From: FLUQ01 sp031550605
Lineage (GTDB): Bacteria > Desulfobacterota > Desulfovibrionia > Desulfovibrionales > Desulfovibrionaceae
Assembly (NCBI GenBank): GCA_031550605.1
Contig: JAVBOK010000030.1
Coordinates: 5,118-69,117 of the forward strand
DNA length: 64,000 nt
Direction of reading: 5' to 3'
The position numbers and the translations under genes are program-made. Positions 50,921 through 60,426 of the stretch are shown here, in pieces (within the stretch, counting starts at the first letter, position 1; each line of letters opens with the position of its first letter). The notes under the pieces are model-generated. The model was not told where the DNA came from, did not search any database, and saw nothing but the letters and a program-made list of their open reading frames with translations.

Positions 50921-52147
50921 TCAGGGATGCAGGGATTTGAATTTTTCTTCATACAACCGCGACAATACCGGATCATTCCCGTCCTTGGCCCGCCTGAGGA
51001 TACGCCGCAACTCTCTGGCGGCGTACTCACGGTCTTCGCGGAATTTTCTCATTTTCTCCATCCGGGTCTGTACAATTCCAACAAGCCGCTTGTCACCGGT
51101 TTTCGCCGCTGCGTGCGCAAGCTGCACATACCGTTCCCGCAACGGCAGCAAATCCGCCAATTCCGCGCGCAACTGCTGCGCTTCCCAATATTTTTCCTCG
51201 CGTTCCAGCATGGCGGCCAGGGCGTCCCTGCCGGTGATCCAAAAGGGGTGCCTGTGCATGATTTTCAGCAACTCCGCCGGGTTTCTGCCTTCGGCTTCTT
51301 TGTTGACAGCCAGTTCTTCCTGTTCGGTCAGGCGCATGGAGAGAGAGAGCATGTCGTCCACAAAAATGTGAAAGCCGTCACGCAGTGCATGATGATGCAC
51401 GTCAACGTACATGTCCTTTCCGCACCGTTGCAGCAGCAGCATCCCATTATGCTTTTCCGCATCCCGGCGACCTGGGGACTGGCTTTCAAGGTGATATACG
51501 ACAGAAGTGAGCGCGCAACGCAACTCTTTTCCGGTTTGGCGGATGCGCACGCAAAGTTCCACATCTTCAAAACCGTTCCGATACTCCTTGTAAAATCCCC
51601 CAACCTGGAAAAACAGTCCTTTTGGCATCATCAACGCCGCCGCCGTAATGAACTGCAACCGCCTGGGCCGGGAAACGACCGGATGGTCGGCCGGAAAGCC
51701 CTGGTACAAATGACAGGGGCCGCCCGGCATGAAAACGGCGCCCAGGTGTTGCACCGTATTGTCTTCATACAGCAGCAGCGGCCCGACGGCGCCCGGAGGA
51801 TTTTCTTCCCTCATGGCAGCCAGCAACGGCCGCGCCCAGCCCGGCGTCATCAGGGTGTCGTTGTTGAGAAAGAAAAGCAGCGGCGCGCGCGCTTTGCCCG
51901 CGCCGGCATTGCTGGCCGGGCCGAAATTGATGTTTTCCGGAAAGCGAAGCCGCGTGAACGCATCGCCGAACAGGCTCTGTCCCAGGGGTACAAGTTCCGT
52001 CGCCGTCGCATCGGAAGAAGCGTTGTCCGCGACGATAACCTCGAAATCCAGGCCGGCTGTGTGCTCGCGCAGACTTTCAAGGCAGGCGCGGGTCAATGCC
52101 CATTTGTTGAACACCGGGATGATGACGGAAAAGAGGGGATGTGTCAT
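50921..52147 (-). CDS. Glycosyltransferase, GT2 family, with long C-terminal extension
   Basis: A 408-residue protein whose first about 230 residues form a GT-A domain: FSVIIPVFNKWALTRACLESL, VIVADNASSD, FLNNDTLMTPGW (the DxD-like site) and GGFYKEYRNGFEDVELCVRI. The remaining part is helical and charged. It resembles rhamnosyl- or galactosyl-transferases of surface polysaccharides. The minus-strand frame is open far upstream, but ATG 52147 begins the domain. It is divergent from the DHH-CBS gene. Confidence 0.85.
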   Translation of the reverse strand: MTHPLFSVIIPVFNKWALTRACLESLREHTAGLDFEVIVADNASSDATATELVPLGQSLFGDAFTRLRFPENINFGPASNAGAGKARAPLLFFLNNDTLMTPGWARPLLAAMREENPPGAVGPLLLYEDNTVQHLGAVFMPGGPCHLYQGFPADHPVVSRPRRLQFITAAALMMPKGLFFQVGGFYKEYRNGFEDVELCVRIRQTGKELRCALTSVVYHLESQSPGRRDAEKHNGMLLLQRCGKDMYVDVHHHALRDGFHIFVDDMLSLSMRLTEQEELAVNKEAEGRNPAELLKIMHRHPFWITGRDALAAMLEREEKYWEAQQLRAELADLLPLRERYVQLAHAAAKTGDKRLVGIVQTRMEKMRKFREDREYAARELRRILRRAKDGNDPVLSRLYEEKFKSLHP

Positions 52148-52213
52148 GCACGCACCATACCATCCGGGCGGCGCACCTTGCAATGCGCTTCGATAACAGG
52201 GTATAGGGAAAAA

Positions 52214-54940
52214 ATGCAAGCCGCCGCCAAAACGCGACCTTCGACCATTATCACTTCTCACAGCAACGCGGATTACGACGCGCTGGCGGCCATGGTCGCC
52301 GCGGGCAAGCTGTATCCGGGCGCGGCTCTGGTCGCGCCGGTGGTGCAGGAACGGCAGGACCCGCACTATTTCACGGACAGCATCGCGTATCTTTTCAATC
52401 TGCGCCAGCCCAGGGACATCGACTTTTCCGGCGTGACCACTCTGGTCGTGGTGGACACCCGGCAAAAATCGCGCATCCCCCAAGTGGAACCGGTTCTTGC
52501 CAATCCCGGTCTGACCATCCATCTGTATGACCACCATCCGGACTCCGAGGACGATCTGGCCGGAGAAATCTGCGTGGTCAGGCCCTGGGGATCCTCTACC
52601 GCCATTCTGACCCACATGCTGCGGGAAAACAACATCATTCCCTCCGCCGACGAAGCGACCATGCTGGGCCTGGGCATTTATGAGGACACGGGGTCCTTCA
52701 CTTTTGACTCCACCACGGAACACGATCTGTCCGCCGCGGCCTGGCTGCGCGAACAAAAGATGGATGTGAACATCATCAGCGAACTGGTCAGCCGGGACCT
52801 GACCCGCAACCAGCTTGACGCGCTGAACACCTTGCTTGAATCCGCGACCACCCACGACATCAAGGGCATTCCCGTGGTCATCGCCCAGGCCTCGCTGGAT
52901 TCGTTTCTCGGTGATTTCGCCGTGCTGGCCCATAAAATGCTGGAGATGGAGCGGCTGAAAGTGCTTTTTGCCATCGCCCGCATGGGCGATCGCGTGCAGG
53001 TCGTGGCCAGAAGCCGGCAACCGGAAGTGGACGTGGGCAAAATATGCTCTTCCCTGGGCGGCGGCGGACACGGCTACGCGGCTTCCGCTTCGGTCAAGAA
53101 CAAAACCCTGAACGAAGTCAAGGCGGAGTTGCTGGCCCTGCTGCTTTCCTCGGTCAATCCGCAGATCACCGTGGGCGAGCATATGACCAGCCCGGCCAAA
53201 ACCGTGGATGATGATGCCACCATCTCCCAGGCGGAAGAGATCATGACCCGGTACGGGCTTAAGGCCGTGCCCGTGGTCACTGCCGGCACACGGCGCTGCG
53301 TGGGGTATCTGGAACAGCAGACTGCGGCGCGGGCCATGGCGCACGGGCTGGGACACCTTCCGGTCACGGAATACATGCAGCGCGGCGTTCTGACCCTTAC
53401 ATCCGATTCCACACTGTTCCCGGCCGTGGATATCATCCTGACCCAGCGCCAGCGCCTGGTGCCGGTGATCGGCAACGGCGATGTGGTCGGGGTGTTGACC
53501 CGCACCGACATCATGCGGCTGCTGGTGGAGGACAATGCCCTGCGCATTCCCGAAGGCGATCCCCTGACCGCGCCGCTGCGGGAAAAAAGCATCCGCGCTT
53601 ATATGGAAGAACGCCTGCCCGTTGACTATGTGCAACTGCTCCGGCTGGCGGGCAGACTCGGCGACGGTCTGGGGTACGCGGTGTACGCCGTGGGCGGTTT
53701 CGTGCGCGATCTTCTGCTGCTGCGGGCCAATTTCGACATCGACCTCAGTGTGGAAGGCGACGGCATCGCTTTTGCCAGATCCCTTGCCGAAAAACTCGGC
53801 GGCCGGATGCGGCCCCACCCCAAATTCAAAACCGCCGTGGTGCTCTTCGACAGCGCTGACGGCGAAAAACGACGCATCGACGTGGCCACGGCCCGCTTGG
53901 AATACTACGAACACCCCGGCGCGCTGCCCACAGTGGAGCTTTCATCCATCAAAATGGACCTGTTCCGCCGTGACTTCACCATCAACGCCCTAGCCGTGCA
54001 GTTGAACGAACACCGTTTCGGCATGCTGGTCGACCCTTTCGGGGCGCAACGCGACATGAAGGAAAAAACTCTCAATATCCTGCATTCGCTGAGTTTTATT
54101 GAAGATCCCACCCGCATGCTGCGGGCAATCCGTTTTGAGACGCGTTTTGTCTTCCGCCTGGGCGCGCAGACCGAACGGCTGATCAAAAACGCCCTGCAAC
54201 TGGATATGCTGGCGAAACTTTCCGGACCCCGCGTGTTTAACGAACTGCGACACATTTTCGATGAAAAGGATGTGGTGGATTGCCTTACGCGCATGGAGCA
54301 GTTTGATCTTTTGCGGGCCATCCATCCCCTGCTCAAGCTCAATCCTCCCAAAACGGCTCTGCTCAAAGAAATGGAAGCGGTTCTGTCCTGGTACCGCCGG
54401 CTGTATATCGGCAAGGAAGCCCAGACCTGGATCCCCTATCTTATGCTGCTGTGCCGCAACGGCAAGCATCCTGACGTTGCGGGGGTCCTGGACCGGCTGG
54501 GCTTTACCGCGCGCATGCGCGCGGATTTTCTGCGCCTGCGTGAAAACGCGCGGCAGGTCCAGAGGAAGCTGCCCCGCTGGAAGACGGAAGACGGCAGCAT
54601 GAGCGGTCTGTTCGCCCTGCTTTCCTATCTGCCGGTTGAGGGAATTCTGCTGCTGATGACCCTGAACAGCGATTCGGACCTCAACAAGGATCTCTCCCAT
54701 TTTCTGACCCGGCTGCATCTGGAAAAACCCGACATTACCGGAGAGGACCTCAAGGAACTGGGCGAAGCCCCCGGCCCCTCCTATGGGCATATCCTCGACC
54801 GGGTGCTGGCTGAAAAGCTGGACGGCAAGGTAAAGACCAGGAACGAACAACGCGAACTGGCCGCGCGCATCATCGCGGAACTGCACGAAGGGTCCGCCGC
54901 GCCCTATGCCCTGAAAGAAACGCTGGCCGGGCGCACATGA
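52214..54940 (+). CDS. DHH-CBS-tRNA nucleotidyltransferase/poly(A) polymerase fusion
   Basis: A 908-residue multidomain protein: DHH phosphoesterase (HSNADYDA at 16, VVVDTRQ, YDHHPDSEDD), DHHA1 (GGGGHGYAAS near 280), a CBS pair (about 320-440) and a class II nucleotidyltransferase with YAVGGFVRDLLL, FDIDLSVEG (D-x-D intact), DFTINALAV and RFETRF. Such fusions occur in Aquifex, cyanobacteria and deltaproteobacteria and have CC- or A-adding or poly(A) activity. AGGGA precedes ATG 52214. With the cca at 35546 it makes two nucleotidyltransferases in one window. Confidence 0.88.
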   Translation: MQAAAKTRPSTIITSHSNADYDALAAMVAAGKLYPGAALVAPVVQERQDPHYFTDSIAYLFNLRQPRDIDFSGVTTLVVVDTRQKSRIPQVEPVLANPGLTIHLYDHHPDSEDDLAGEICVVRPWGSSTAILTHMLRENNIIPSADEATMLGLGIYEDTGSFTFDSTTEHDLSAAAWLREQKMDVNIISELVSRDLTRNQLDALNTLLESATTHDIKGIPVVIAQASLDSFLGDFAVLAHKMLEMERLKVLFAIARMGDRVQVVARSRQPEVDVGKICSSLGGGGHGYAASASVKNKTLNEVKAELLALLLSSVNPQITVGEHMTSPAKTVDDDATISQAEEIMTRYGLKAVPVVTAGTRRCVGYLEQQTAARAMAHGLGHLPVTEYMQRGVLTLTSDSTLFPAVDIILTQRQRLVPVIGNGDVVGVLTRTDIMRLLVEDNALRIPEGDPLTAPLREKSIRAYMEERLPVDYVQLLRLAGRLGDGLGYAVYAVGGFVRDLLLLRANFDIDLSVEGDGIAFARSLAEKLGGRMRPHPKFKTAVVLFDSADGEKRRIDVATARLEYYEHPGALPTVELSSIKMDLFRRDFTINALAVQLNEHRFGMLVDPFGAQRDMKEKTLNILHSLSFIEDPTRMLRAIRFETRFVFRLGAQTERLIKNALQLDMLAKLSGPRVFNELRHIFDEKDVVDCLTRMEQFDLLRAIHPLLKLNPPKTALLKEMEAVLSWYRRLYIGKEAQTWIPYLMLLCRNGKHPDVAGVLDRLGFTARMRADFLRLRENARQVQRKLPRWKTEDGSMSGLFALLSYLPVEGILLLMTLNSDSDLNKDLSHFLTRLHLEKPDITGEDLKELGEAPGPSYGHILDRVLAEKLDGKVKTRNEQRELAARIIAELHEGSAAPYALKETLAGRT

Positions 54941-55132
54941 CGCCTTTGCCCCGGTGGCGGAGCAGCCCGCGCGTCAGCGACGCGGATTGATACGTCCGTT
55001 TCAGCCCGGCGGATCATCGGGCCAAAATGAGCCGCGACCCCGGCGCTTCCTCTTGCTCTCGCCGCTCTGGCGGTGTAAACAAGGTAAGCGGCGCCCCATG
55101 ACGGATTCCGCACAACGGAGGAAACAAACCGC

Positions 55133-55621
55133 ATGGACACCCTGTGGGCACCCTGGCGCATGGAATATATTCTCGGCCCCAAACCCGGAGAATGCATTTT
55201 CTGCCTGCCCGAATCGCGGGAAGAGGACGAGAGGCGTCTTGTCCTGTACAGGGGGGAACGCGCTTTCGTGATCATGAATAAATACCCCTACAACACGGGA
55301 CATCTTTTGGTCGCCCCTCGGCGGCACGTTATGGAGTACTGCGATCTGCGGCCTGAAGAATACACGGAATTATTCACGCTCAGTCAGACCTGCGTGGCTG
55401 TCCTGCGTGAAGTTTCCCGGCCCGAGGGCTTCAATCTGGGATTCAACCTGGGCGGCGCGGCCGGGGCGGGCATCAAGGAACATCTGCATTTTCACGTCGT
55501 GCCCCGCTGGAACGGCGATTCTTCGTTTATGGCGGTTCTGGGCGAAGTTCGCACGGTACCGGAACATTTGACGGCAACGTATACGAAACTGAAACCTTTT
55601 TTTGACAGCCTTACCCGTTAG
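55133..55621 (+). CDS. HIT family hydrolase
   Basis: A 162-residue HIT protein with the catalytic triad HLHFH (His117, His119, His121) in the family HxHxHxx pattern and CIFC near residue 21, a putative zinc pair typical of the bacterial HIT group close to Ap4A hydrolases and galactose-1-phosphate uridylyltransferase. It hydrolyses nucleoside-phosphate derivatives; the exact substrate is unknown. Strong GGAGG before the ATG. lapA follows 9 bases later. Confidence 0.87.
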   Translation: MDTLWAPWRMEYILGPKPGECIFCLPESREEDERRLVLYRGERAFVIMNKYPYNTGHLLVAPRRHVMEYCDLRPEEYTELFTLSQTCVAVLREVSRPEGFNLGFNLGGAAGAGIKEHLHFHVVPRWNGDSSFMAVLGEVRTVPEHLTATYTKLKPFFDSLTR

Positions 55622-55630
55622 GAGGCTTCC

Positions 55631-56002
55631 ATGCGTTTTCTGAAGGCATTGTGGCTGGCCGTGTTTTTCTTTTTCTCCCTCATTTTCTTCATTCAGAATA
55701 GTGAGGCTCTGGGACACAAGCTGAGTCTCAAGATGGACTTTTACTATTTCAACTACGTATGGTCCAATACCGCGGTGCCGTTTTACTTTGTGATCATGGT
55801 GGGTTTTTTCGCCGGCGCACTGCTTATTCTGGGATATTTGCTGCTTGACCAGTTGCGCACCAAAAGCGATTTGCGCCGCTGCCGCAAGCAGGTGCGCGTC
55901 CTTGATCGCGAACTGAAGAAACTGCGGGAAATCCCTCTGCAGGAAACAACGCCGCTGATCGAAGTAGGAACCAACGAAAACGGCATTTCGCAGCCCAAAT
56001 AG
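55631..56002 (+). CDS. lapA: LapA-domain inner-membrane protein
   Basis: A 123-residue protein with two membrane helices (about 5-22 and 51-75) and a coiled C-terminal cytoplasmic tail (LRTKSDLRRCRKQVRVLDRELKKLRE), which fits LapA (YciS), partner of LapB in LPS assembly. AGGAGG before the ATG. It lies 40 bases before the LapB-like gene, the same order as in E. coli. Confidence 0.8.
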   Translation: MRFLKALWLAVFFFFSLIFFIQNSEALGHKLSLKMDFYYFNYVWSNTAVPFYFVIMVGFFAGALLILGYLLLDQLRTKSDLRRCRKQVRVLDRELKKLREIPLQETTPLIEVGTNENGISQPK

Positions 56003-56042
56003 CCGGCCGGTCCGCCGGCCGCCGTTACAACGAGGAGGGCCT

Positions 56043-57167
56043 ATGGCTTTTTTCGGTTCGCTCCGCCGCCTCTTCGGCAAATCCGTCCCGCTGCCTCTGC
56101 CGGGCGAAGGCGAAATGCCCGCCAGCCGCGATACGCTGTCGGTCATCCATGATTTGTCGCGCGTGGTGCGTAACGACCCGGAAGCCGTGGACATCTATCT
56201 GGCGCTTGGCAATTTGTTTCGGGCTCAGGGGGATATCGAACGGGCGGTGCTGATTCGCGAAAGGCTCAACGCCCGTCACGGTCTGAACGTCCGCTTCAAG
56301 GCCCGGTCATATTTTGAACTGGGACAGGATTACCACCGGGCCGGGGTCGTGGACCGATCTCTGGCCGCCTTTACCCAAGCGGCGAAACTGGGATACCCCG
56401 AAGACGCGGTAACCAACCAGCTGGCCAATCTTTTTGCCGACGCCGGGGATTTTGAACGGGCCGCGGAAGAATTCGGCCGCCTGGGGCATCCCCTGGCCGA
56501 AGCGCATTACATGGTGCGCTGGGCCGAGGACATGGCCGCGACCGGCAACGACGCCAAAGCCGCACGCCTGGTGAAAAAGGCCCTTGGTGTCTACTCCGCG
56601 TCCATAGAGGCATGGTGCGCGCTGATCACCATGACCGCCCTGGCCGAACAGTGGCGCAAGACGGCTTCTCTTCTGGAACGGGGCCTGTCCCGCGTCGCCC
56701 CGGCCTTGCGCTTCGCCCTGCTTGAAGCCCTGCTTGAAGCAGGGACCAGAATCCAGGGCCAGGGCAAAGGCTCGCCCGACGCTTCCGACGGTTTCGCCGC
56801 ATCCCTCTGCAACGCGGTGGTCCCCGTGCTGGAACGGCAGGAAGCGCACCTGCTGACCCACTATTACGGCGCGCTGTTCCTCAAGCGCAAAGAGGACATC
56901 GACGGGGCCAACGTCTGGCTGGCCAAGGCCCTGGTGATGCAGCCCGATTTCTGGGCCGCCCGGCTTGAGCTTTTGTCCCTTTCCGCCCGGAAGAACGAAC
57001 TGCCGCCGGTCATCGAGATGCAACTTGTGTATTTCGCCGAGCAGATGCGGCACATCAAGCGTTTTGTCTGCACCACTTGCGGCCTGCGCCAGGATGGAAT
57101 TTTCTATCGCTGCCCCCGTTGCGGCAGCTGGCATTCCGTATCATTCCGTTTGAGCCTTCAGGAATAG
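56043..57167 (+). CDS. lapB: LapB-like TPR protein with C-terminal rubredoxin-type zinc ribbon
   Basis: A 374-residue protein with TPR-like helix pairs over most of its length and a C-terminal C-x2-C/C-x2-C metal site (Cys343, 346, 357, 360), the hallmark of LapB (YciM). LapB adjusts LpxC turnover and LPS assembly in E. coli. Unlike E. coli LapB it lacks a clear N-terminal membrane helix. The neighbouring LapA could provide the anchor. Strong AGGAGG before the ATG. Confidence 0.8.
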   Translation: MAFFGSLRRLFGKSVPLPLPGEGEMPASRDTLSVIHDLSRVVRNDPEAVDIYLALGNLFRAQGDIERAVLIRERLNARHGLNVRFKARSYFELGQDYHRAGVVDRSLAAFTQAAKLGYPEDAVTNQLANLFADAGDFERAAEEFGRLGHPLAEAHYMVRWAEDMAATGNDAKAARLVKKALGVYSASIEAWCALITMTALAEQWRKTASLLERGLSRVAPALRFALLEALLEAGTRIQGQGKGSPDASDGFAASLCNAVVPVLERQEAHLLTHYYGALFLKRKEDIDGANVWLAKALVMQPDFWAARLELLSLSARKNELPPVIEMQLVYFAEQMRHIKRFVCTTCGLRQDGIFYRCPRCGSWHSVSFRLSLQE

Positions 57168-57176
57168 CCGCGCCGT

Positions 57177-59879
57177 ATGAGTTCCGTTCCCGGCAAACTG
57201 ACGCCCATGTTCGAGCAATATCTGCGTATCAAGGAAGAATACGCGGACTGTTTGCTGTTTTACCGCATGGGCGACTTTTACGAACTGTTTTTTTCGGACG
57301 CGGAAACAGCGGCCAGAGAACTGCAGATCGCGCTTACATCCCGCACCCCCGGCCAGGAAAACCCCGTGCCCATGTGCGGGGTGCCGCACCACTCCGTTGA
57401 AAGCTATCTGGCCCAGTTGCTGGACAAAGGGTACAAGATCGCAGTCTGCGACCAAATTGAAGACCCAAAGACCGCCAAAGGCCTGGTCAAGCGCGCCGTA
57501 ACCAGGGTGCTGACCCCGGCCACGGTGGTGGAAGACATGGGACTGGACGCCACGGGGCACAATTACCTTGGCGCGCTGTACTGGAACGCGGAAGAAGGCT
57601 GCGGCGGCTTTGCCTGGGCGGATTATTCCACCGGTGAATGGTCGGGGCTGTACAGCAAACGGGAAACGGACCTGTGGCAGTGGGTGCTGAAACTGGCCCC
57701 GCGTGAACTGCTGGTGCCCGACTTGCCGGAAGAGGTATTCCGCCTGCCTGACGGGGTGCGTATGGGCGGCGTCCAGCCTGTACGTGTGCCCGCGCGGGCC
57801 TTTTTCGACCGCAAGGGGGCGGAAGAAAAAATACTGGCCGCGCAGAACGTGGCGGAACTGGGCGCCTTGGGCTTGAACGGCAAGGAAGAGCTGGTCCGCG
57901 CCTGCGGGGCGCTGCTCTCCTATCTGATCCAGACCCAGAAGCACGACATCGCGCACCTGTCGCCCTTTGTGCCTCTGTCTTTGGGCCGCCATCTGGTCAT
58001 TGACGAGATCAGCGAACGCAATCTGGAAATATTCCGCCGCCTGGACGGCCGAAAAGGCCCGGGCACTCTGCGCCATGTGTTGGACCACACTGTCACCCCC
58101 ATGGGCGGGCGCATGCTGGAAGAGCGCCTGCGCCACCCCTGGCGGGAGACGGCCCCCATTCTTGAAACCCAGGGGGCCGTGGCCTGTCTTGTTGCCAACG
58201 CTCCTGTCCGCGATGCGCTGCGGGCTGCTCTGGACGCGGTCTATGATCTGGAACGCCTGTCCACCCGCATCTGCGTAAACCGCGCATCCCCCAAGGATTT
58301 CGCGGCGCTGCGCCAGAGTCTTTCCGCCCTCCCCTCCGTGCGGCAGGCCTTGACCATGCCGGCGGAACAGGGCGCGTACCCCACGGCCGACGACGATTCC
58401 GGCCGTTCGCTCCCCAAAGCCATGGCCGCGATTCTGGCTCGATGGGACGATCTGGCCGATTACGCGGAATTGCTTACCCGTGCCCTGGCCGATTCTCCGC
58501 CGCATCTGGTGACCGAAGGCGGGTTGTTCCGGCCGGGTTTTCATCCGGGACTGGACGAACTGCTGGATCTGGCCGAGCACGGGGAACAGAAGCTGCAGGA
58601 ATTGCTGGCCCGCGAACAGCGGGAAACCGGCGTTGCCAAGCTGAGGCTGGGCTTCAACCGGGTCTTCGGCTATTATTTCGAGTTGTCGCGCGCGGCGAAC
58701 CAGGATCTGCCCGAACGTTTCACCCGCCGCCAGACCCTGGCCAACGCCGAGCGTCTGGTCACTCCGGACTTGAAGGAACTGGAAGAAAAACTGCTGTCCG
58801 CTTCCGACAGGCGCAAAAGTCTGGAATACGCCTTGTTTCAGGAATTGCGCGACAACGTGGCCAGGGCCAGACCCAGAATATTGTTCATGGCGGGCCTGCT
58901 GGCCGCGCTTGATTACTGGCAGTCGCTGGCGGTCGCCGCTGTCCGCTGGGACTGGAGTATGCCGGAACTGCACGACGGGGCGGACTGTTACATCCGCGAA
59001 GGCCGGCATCCGGTTGTGGAAGCCGTGCAGGGCAAGGCCGGCTTTATTCCCAACGACCTGCGCATGGATGAGGCGCGCCGGCTGATCCTGATCACCGGAC
59101 CCAACATGGCCGGAAAATCCACCGTGCTGCGCCAGACCGCGTTGATCGCCATTCTGGCCCAGATGGGGTCTTTCGTGCCTGCCGCCCAGGCCCGTCTGGG
59201 CCTTGCGGACCGCATTTTCTCCCGGGTCGGGGCATCCGACAACCTGGCCCAGGGACAGAGCACCTTCATGGTGGAAATGATGGAGACCGCGCGCATACTC
59301 CGCCAGGTCACCAGCCGGAGCTTGGTCATTCTCGACGAAATCGGCCGGGGCACCAGCACCTTTGACGGCATGGCCCTGGCCTGGGCCGTTGTTGAAGAGC
59401 TTGCCCGCCGGGGCAAAGGATCCGTGCGCACCCTTTTCGCCACCCACTATCACGAACTGACGGCCCTTGAAGGGCGCCTGCCCGGCGTGCACAATATGAA
59501 CATCGCCGTGCGCGAATGGAATGGCGAGATCGTCTTTCTGCGTCGTCTGGTTCCGGGCCCGGCCGACCGCAGCTACGGCATCGAGGTCGCGCGTCTGGCA
59601 GGGGTACCGCAAAGCGTCGTGGCCCGCGCCCGCCAGATCCTGGAAACGCTGGAAAAGAACCGCGCCTCGGCCAACCGGCAGGAAGCAGCCAAGGTTGTGC
59701 GCCAGTTGCTGCCCGGTATGGAAGAACCCGCTTCGCCGGAACCCGAACCCCAACCGGCCGCTGCGCCGCCACATCCCCTGCTTCTGGCCCTGCGTGACCT
59801 GGACGCCAACCACCTGACACCCATGCAGGCGCTTGAACGCATCAATGAATGGAAAACCCTTTGGGGAGGCAATGCCTGA
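57177..59879 (+). CDS. mutS: DNA mismatch repair protein MutS
   Basis: The 900-residue mismatch sensor: mismatch-wedge F-x-E (Phe34, Glu36) in GDFYELF, the connector and lever domains, then the ATPase with Walker A GPNMAGKST near 640, Walker B LVILDEIGRGTSTFDG near 717 and the helix-turn-helix dimer region. Length is normal. It begins nine bases after lapB and its stop overlaps the next lipoprotein gene by one base. Confidence 0.96.
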   Translation: MSSVPGKLTPMFEQYLRIKEEYADCLLFYRMGDFYELFFSDAETAARELQIALTSRTPGQENPVPMCGVPHHSVESYLAQLLDKGYKIAVCDQIEDPKTAKGLVKRAVTRVLTPATVVEDMGLDATGHNYLGALYWNAEEGCGGFAWADYSTGEWSGLYSKRETDLWQWVLKLAPRELLVPDLPEEVFRLPDGVRMGGVQPVRVPARAFFDRKGAEEKILAAQNVAELGALGLNGKEELVRACGALLSYLIQTQKHDIAHLSPFVPLSLGRHLVIDEISERNLEIFRRLDGRKGPGTLRHVLDHTVTPMGGRMLEERLRHPWRETAPILETQGAVACLVANAPVRDALRAALDAVYDLERLSTRICVNRASPKDFAALRQSLSALPSVRQALTMPAEQGAYPTADDDSGRSLPKAMAAILARWDDLADYAELLTRALADSPPHLVTEGGLFRPGFHPGLDELLDLAEHGEQKLQELLAREQRETGVAKLRLGFNRVFGYYFELSRAANQDLPERFTRRQTLANAERLVTPDLKELEEKLLSASDRRKSLEYALFQELRDNVARARPRILFMAGLLAALDYWQSLAVAAVRWDWSMPELHDGADCYIREGRHPVVEAVQGKAGFIPNDLRMDEARRLILITGPNMAGKSTVLRQTALIAILAQMGSFVPAAQARLGLADRIFSRVGASDNLAQGQSTFMVEMMETARILRQVTSRSLVILDEIGRGTSTFDGMALAWAVVEELARRGKGSVRTLFATHYHELTALEGRLPGVHNMNIAVREWNGEIVFLRRLVPGPADRSYGIEVARLAGVPQSVVARARQILETLEKNRASANRQEAAKVVRQLLPGMEEPASPEPEPQPAAAPPHPLLLALRDLDANHLTPMQALERINEWKTLWGGNA

Positions 59880-60337
59880 TGACCACCATCACCCCGCATA
59901 TCCGTACCATGTGCTGCTGCGTGTTTTTGTTCGCTCTCGCGCTTGCCGGCTGCGGCAAAATGGGCGATCCCAAACCGGTAAAATCGCCGGAAATGTTTGA
60001 TTTTGCGGCCTCATCCGCCTCCGGTACGGAGAACAACTGTCTGATTGTCCAGGGCACGGTAAACGGCAAAATCGCCAATGTGGAAACCCTGGTTCTGGAG
60101 CTTTCTCCGGTGAACGGGCCGGAGGATTGCCCCGGTTGCCCGTTCAATCCCAGGGAATATGCGGAATTCAGCGCTTCGGACGCCCAGCTTGACGACGAAA
60201 GCGGTCGTTTCGCCTTCTCTTACTGCCCGGTCACGCCCGCGCCCATGTACCGTTGGCGGCTGACTGGCAAAAACGTATATCACGGCCTGCCTTACGTGCT
60301 GACCAATCCGCGCGTCACAGTCATGCCCGCGAAATAG
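59879..60337 (+). CDS. Small lipoprotein
   Basis: A 152-residue lipoprotein with a Cys-rich signal (CCCVFLFALALAGC, lipobox LAGC with Cys25) and the mature start CGKMGDPKP. The start ATG 59879 overlaps the mutS stop (TGATG); ATG 59909 would also keep the lipobox. Four more cysteines in the mature part (at NNCLI, DCPGCP and SYCPV) could form disulfides. Family unknown. Confidence 0.75.
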   Translation: MTTITPHIRTMCCCVFLFALALAGCGKMGDPKPVKSPEMFDFAASSASGTENNCLIVQGTVNGKIANVETLVLELSPVNGPEDCPGCPFNPREYAEFSASDAQLDDESGRFAFSYCPVTPAPMYRWRLTGKNVYHGLPYVLTNPRVTVMPAK

Positions 60338-60351
60338 AACGTTTCATACAC

Positions 60352-60402
60352 AAGGGGGAGTCCCCCTTAAACTCCCCCTCCGGGGCCGGGGCAAAGCCCC
60401 GG
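60352..60402. repeat. Paired inverted repeats in the convergent mutS/adhesin intergenic region
   Basis: Two structures lie in 89 bases: AAGGGGG (60352-60358)/CCCCCTT (60362-60368), alternatively GGGGGAGT/ACTCCCCC (60354-60361/60371-60378), then CCGGGGC-AAA-GCCCCGG (60386-60402). It looks like a dispersed intergenic palindrome that could terminate both convergent genes; no T run is present. Confidence 0.5.
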
Positions 60403-60426
60403 TTCGCCCCGGCAATCCCGTACGGC

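Noticed and set aside
50927..52213. Open plus-strand frame extending the DHH-CBS protein by over 400 codons
   Set aside because: It runs antisense through the glycosyltransferase, has no domain, and ATG 52214 has a good ribosome site at the start of the DHH fold.
57141..59813. Long open frame on the minus strand opposite mutS
   Set aside because: MutS on the plus strand has every family motif; the opposite frame lacks any recognisable domain and is a GC-rich shadow.
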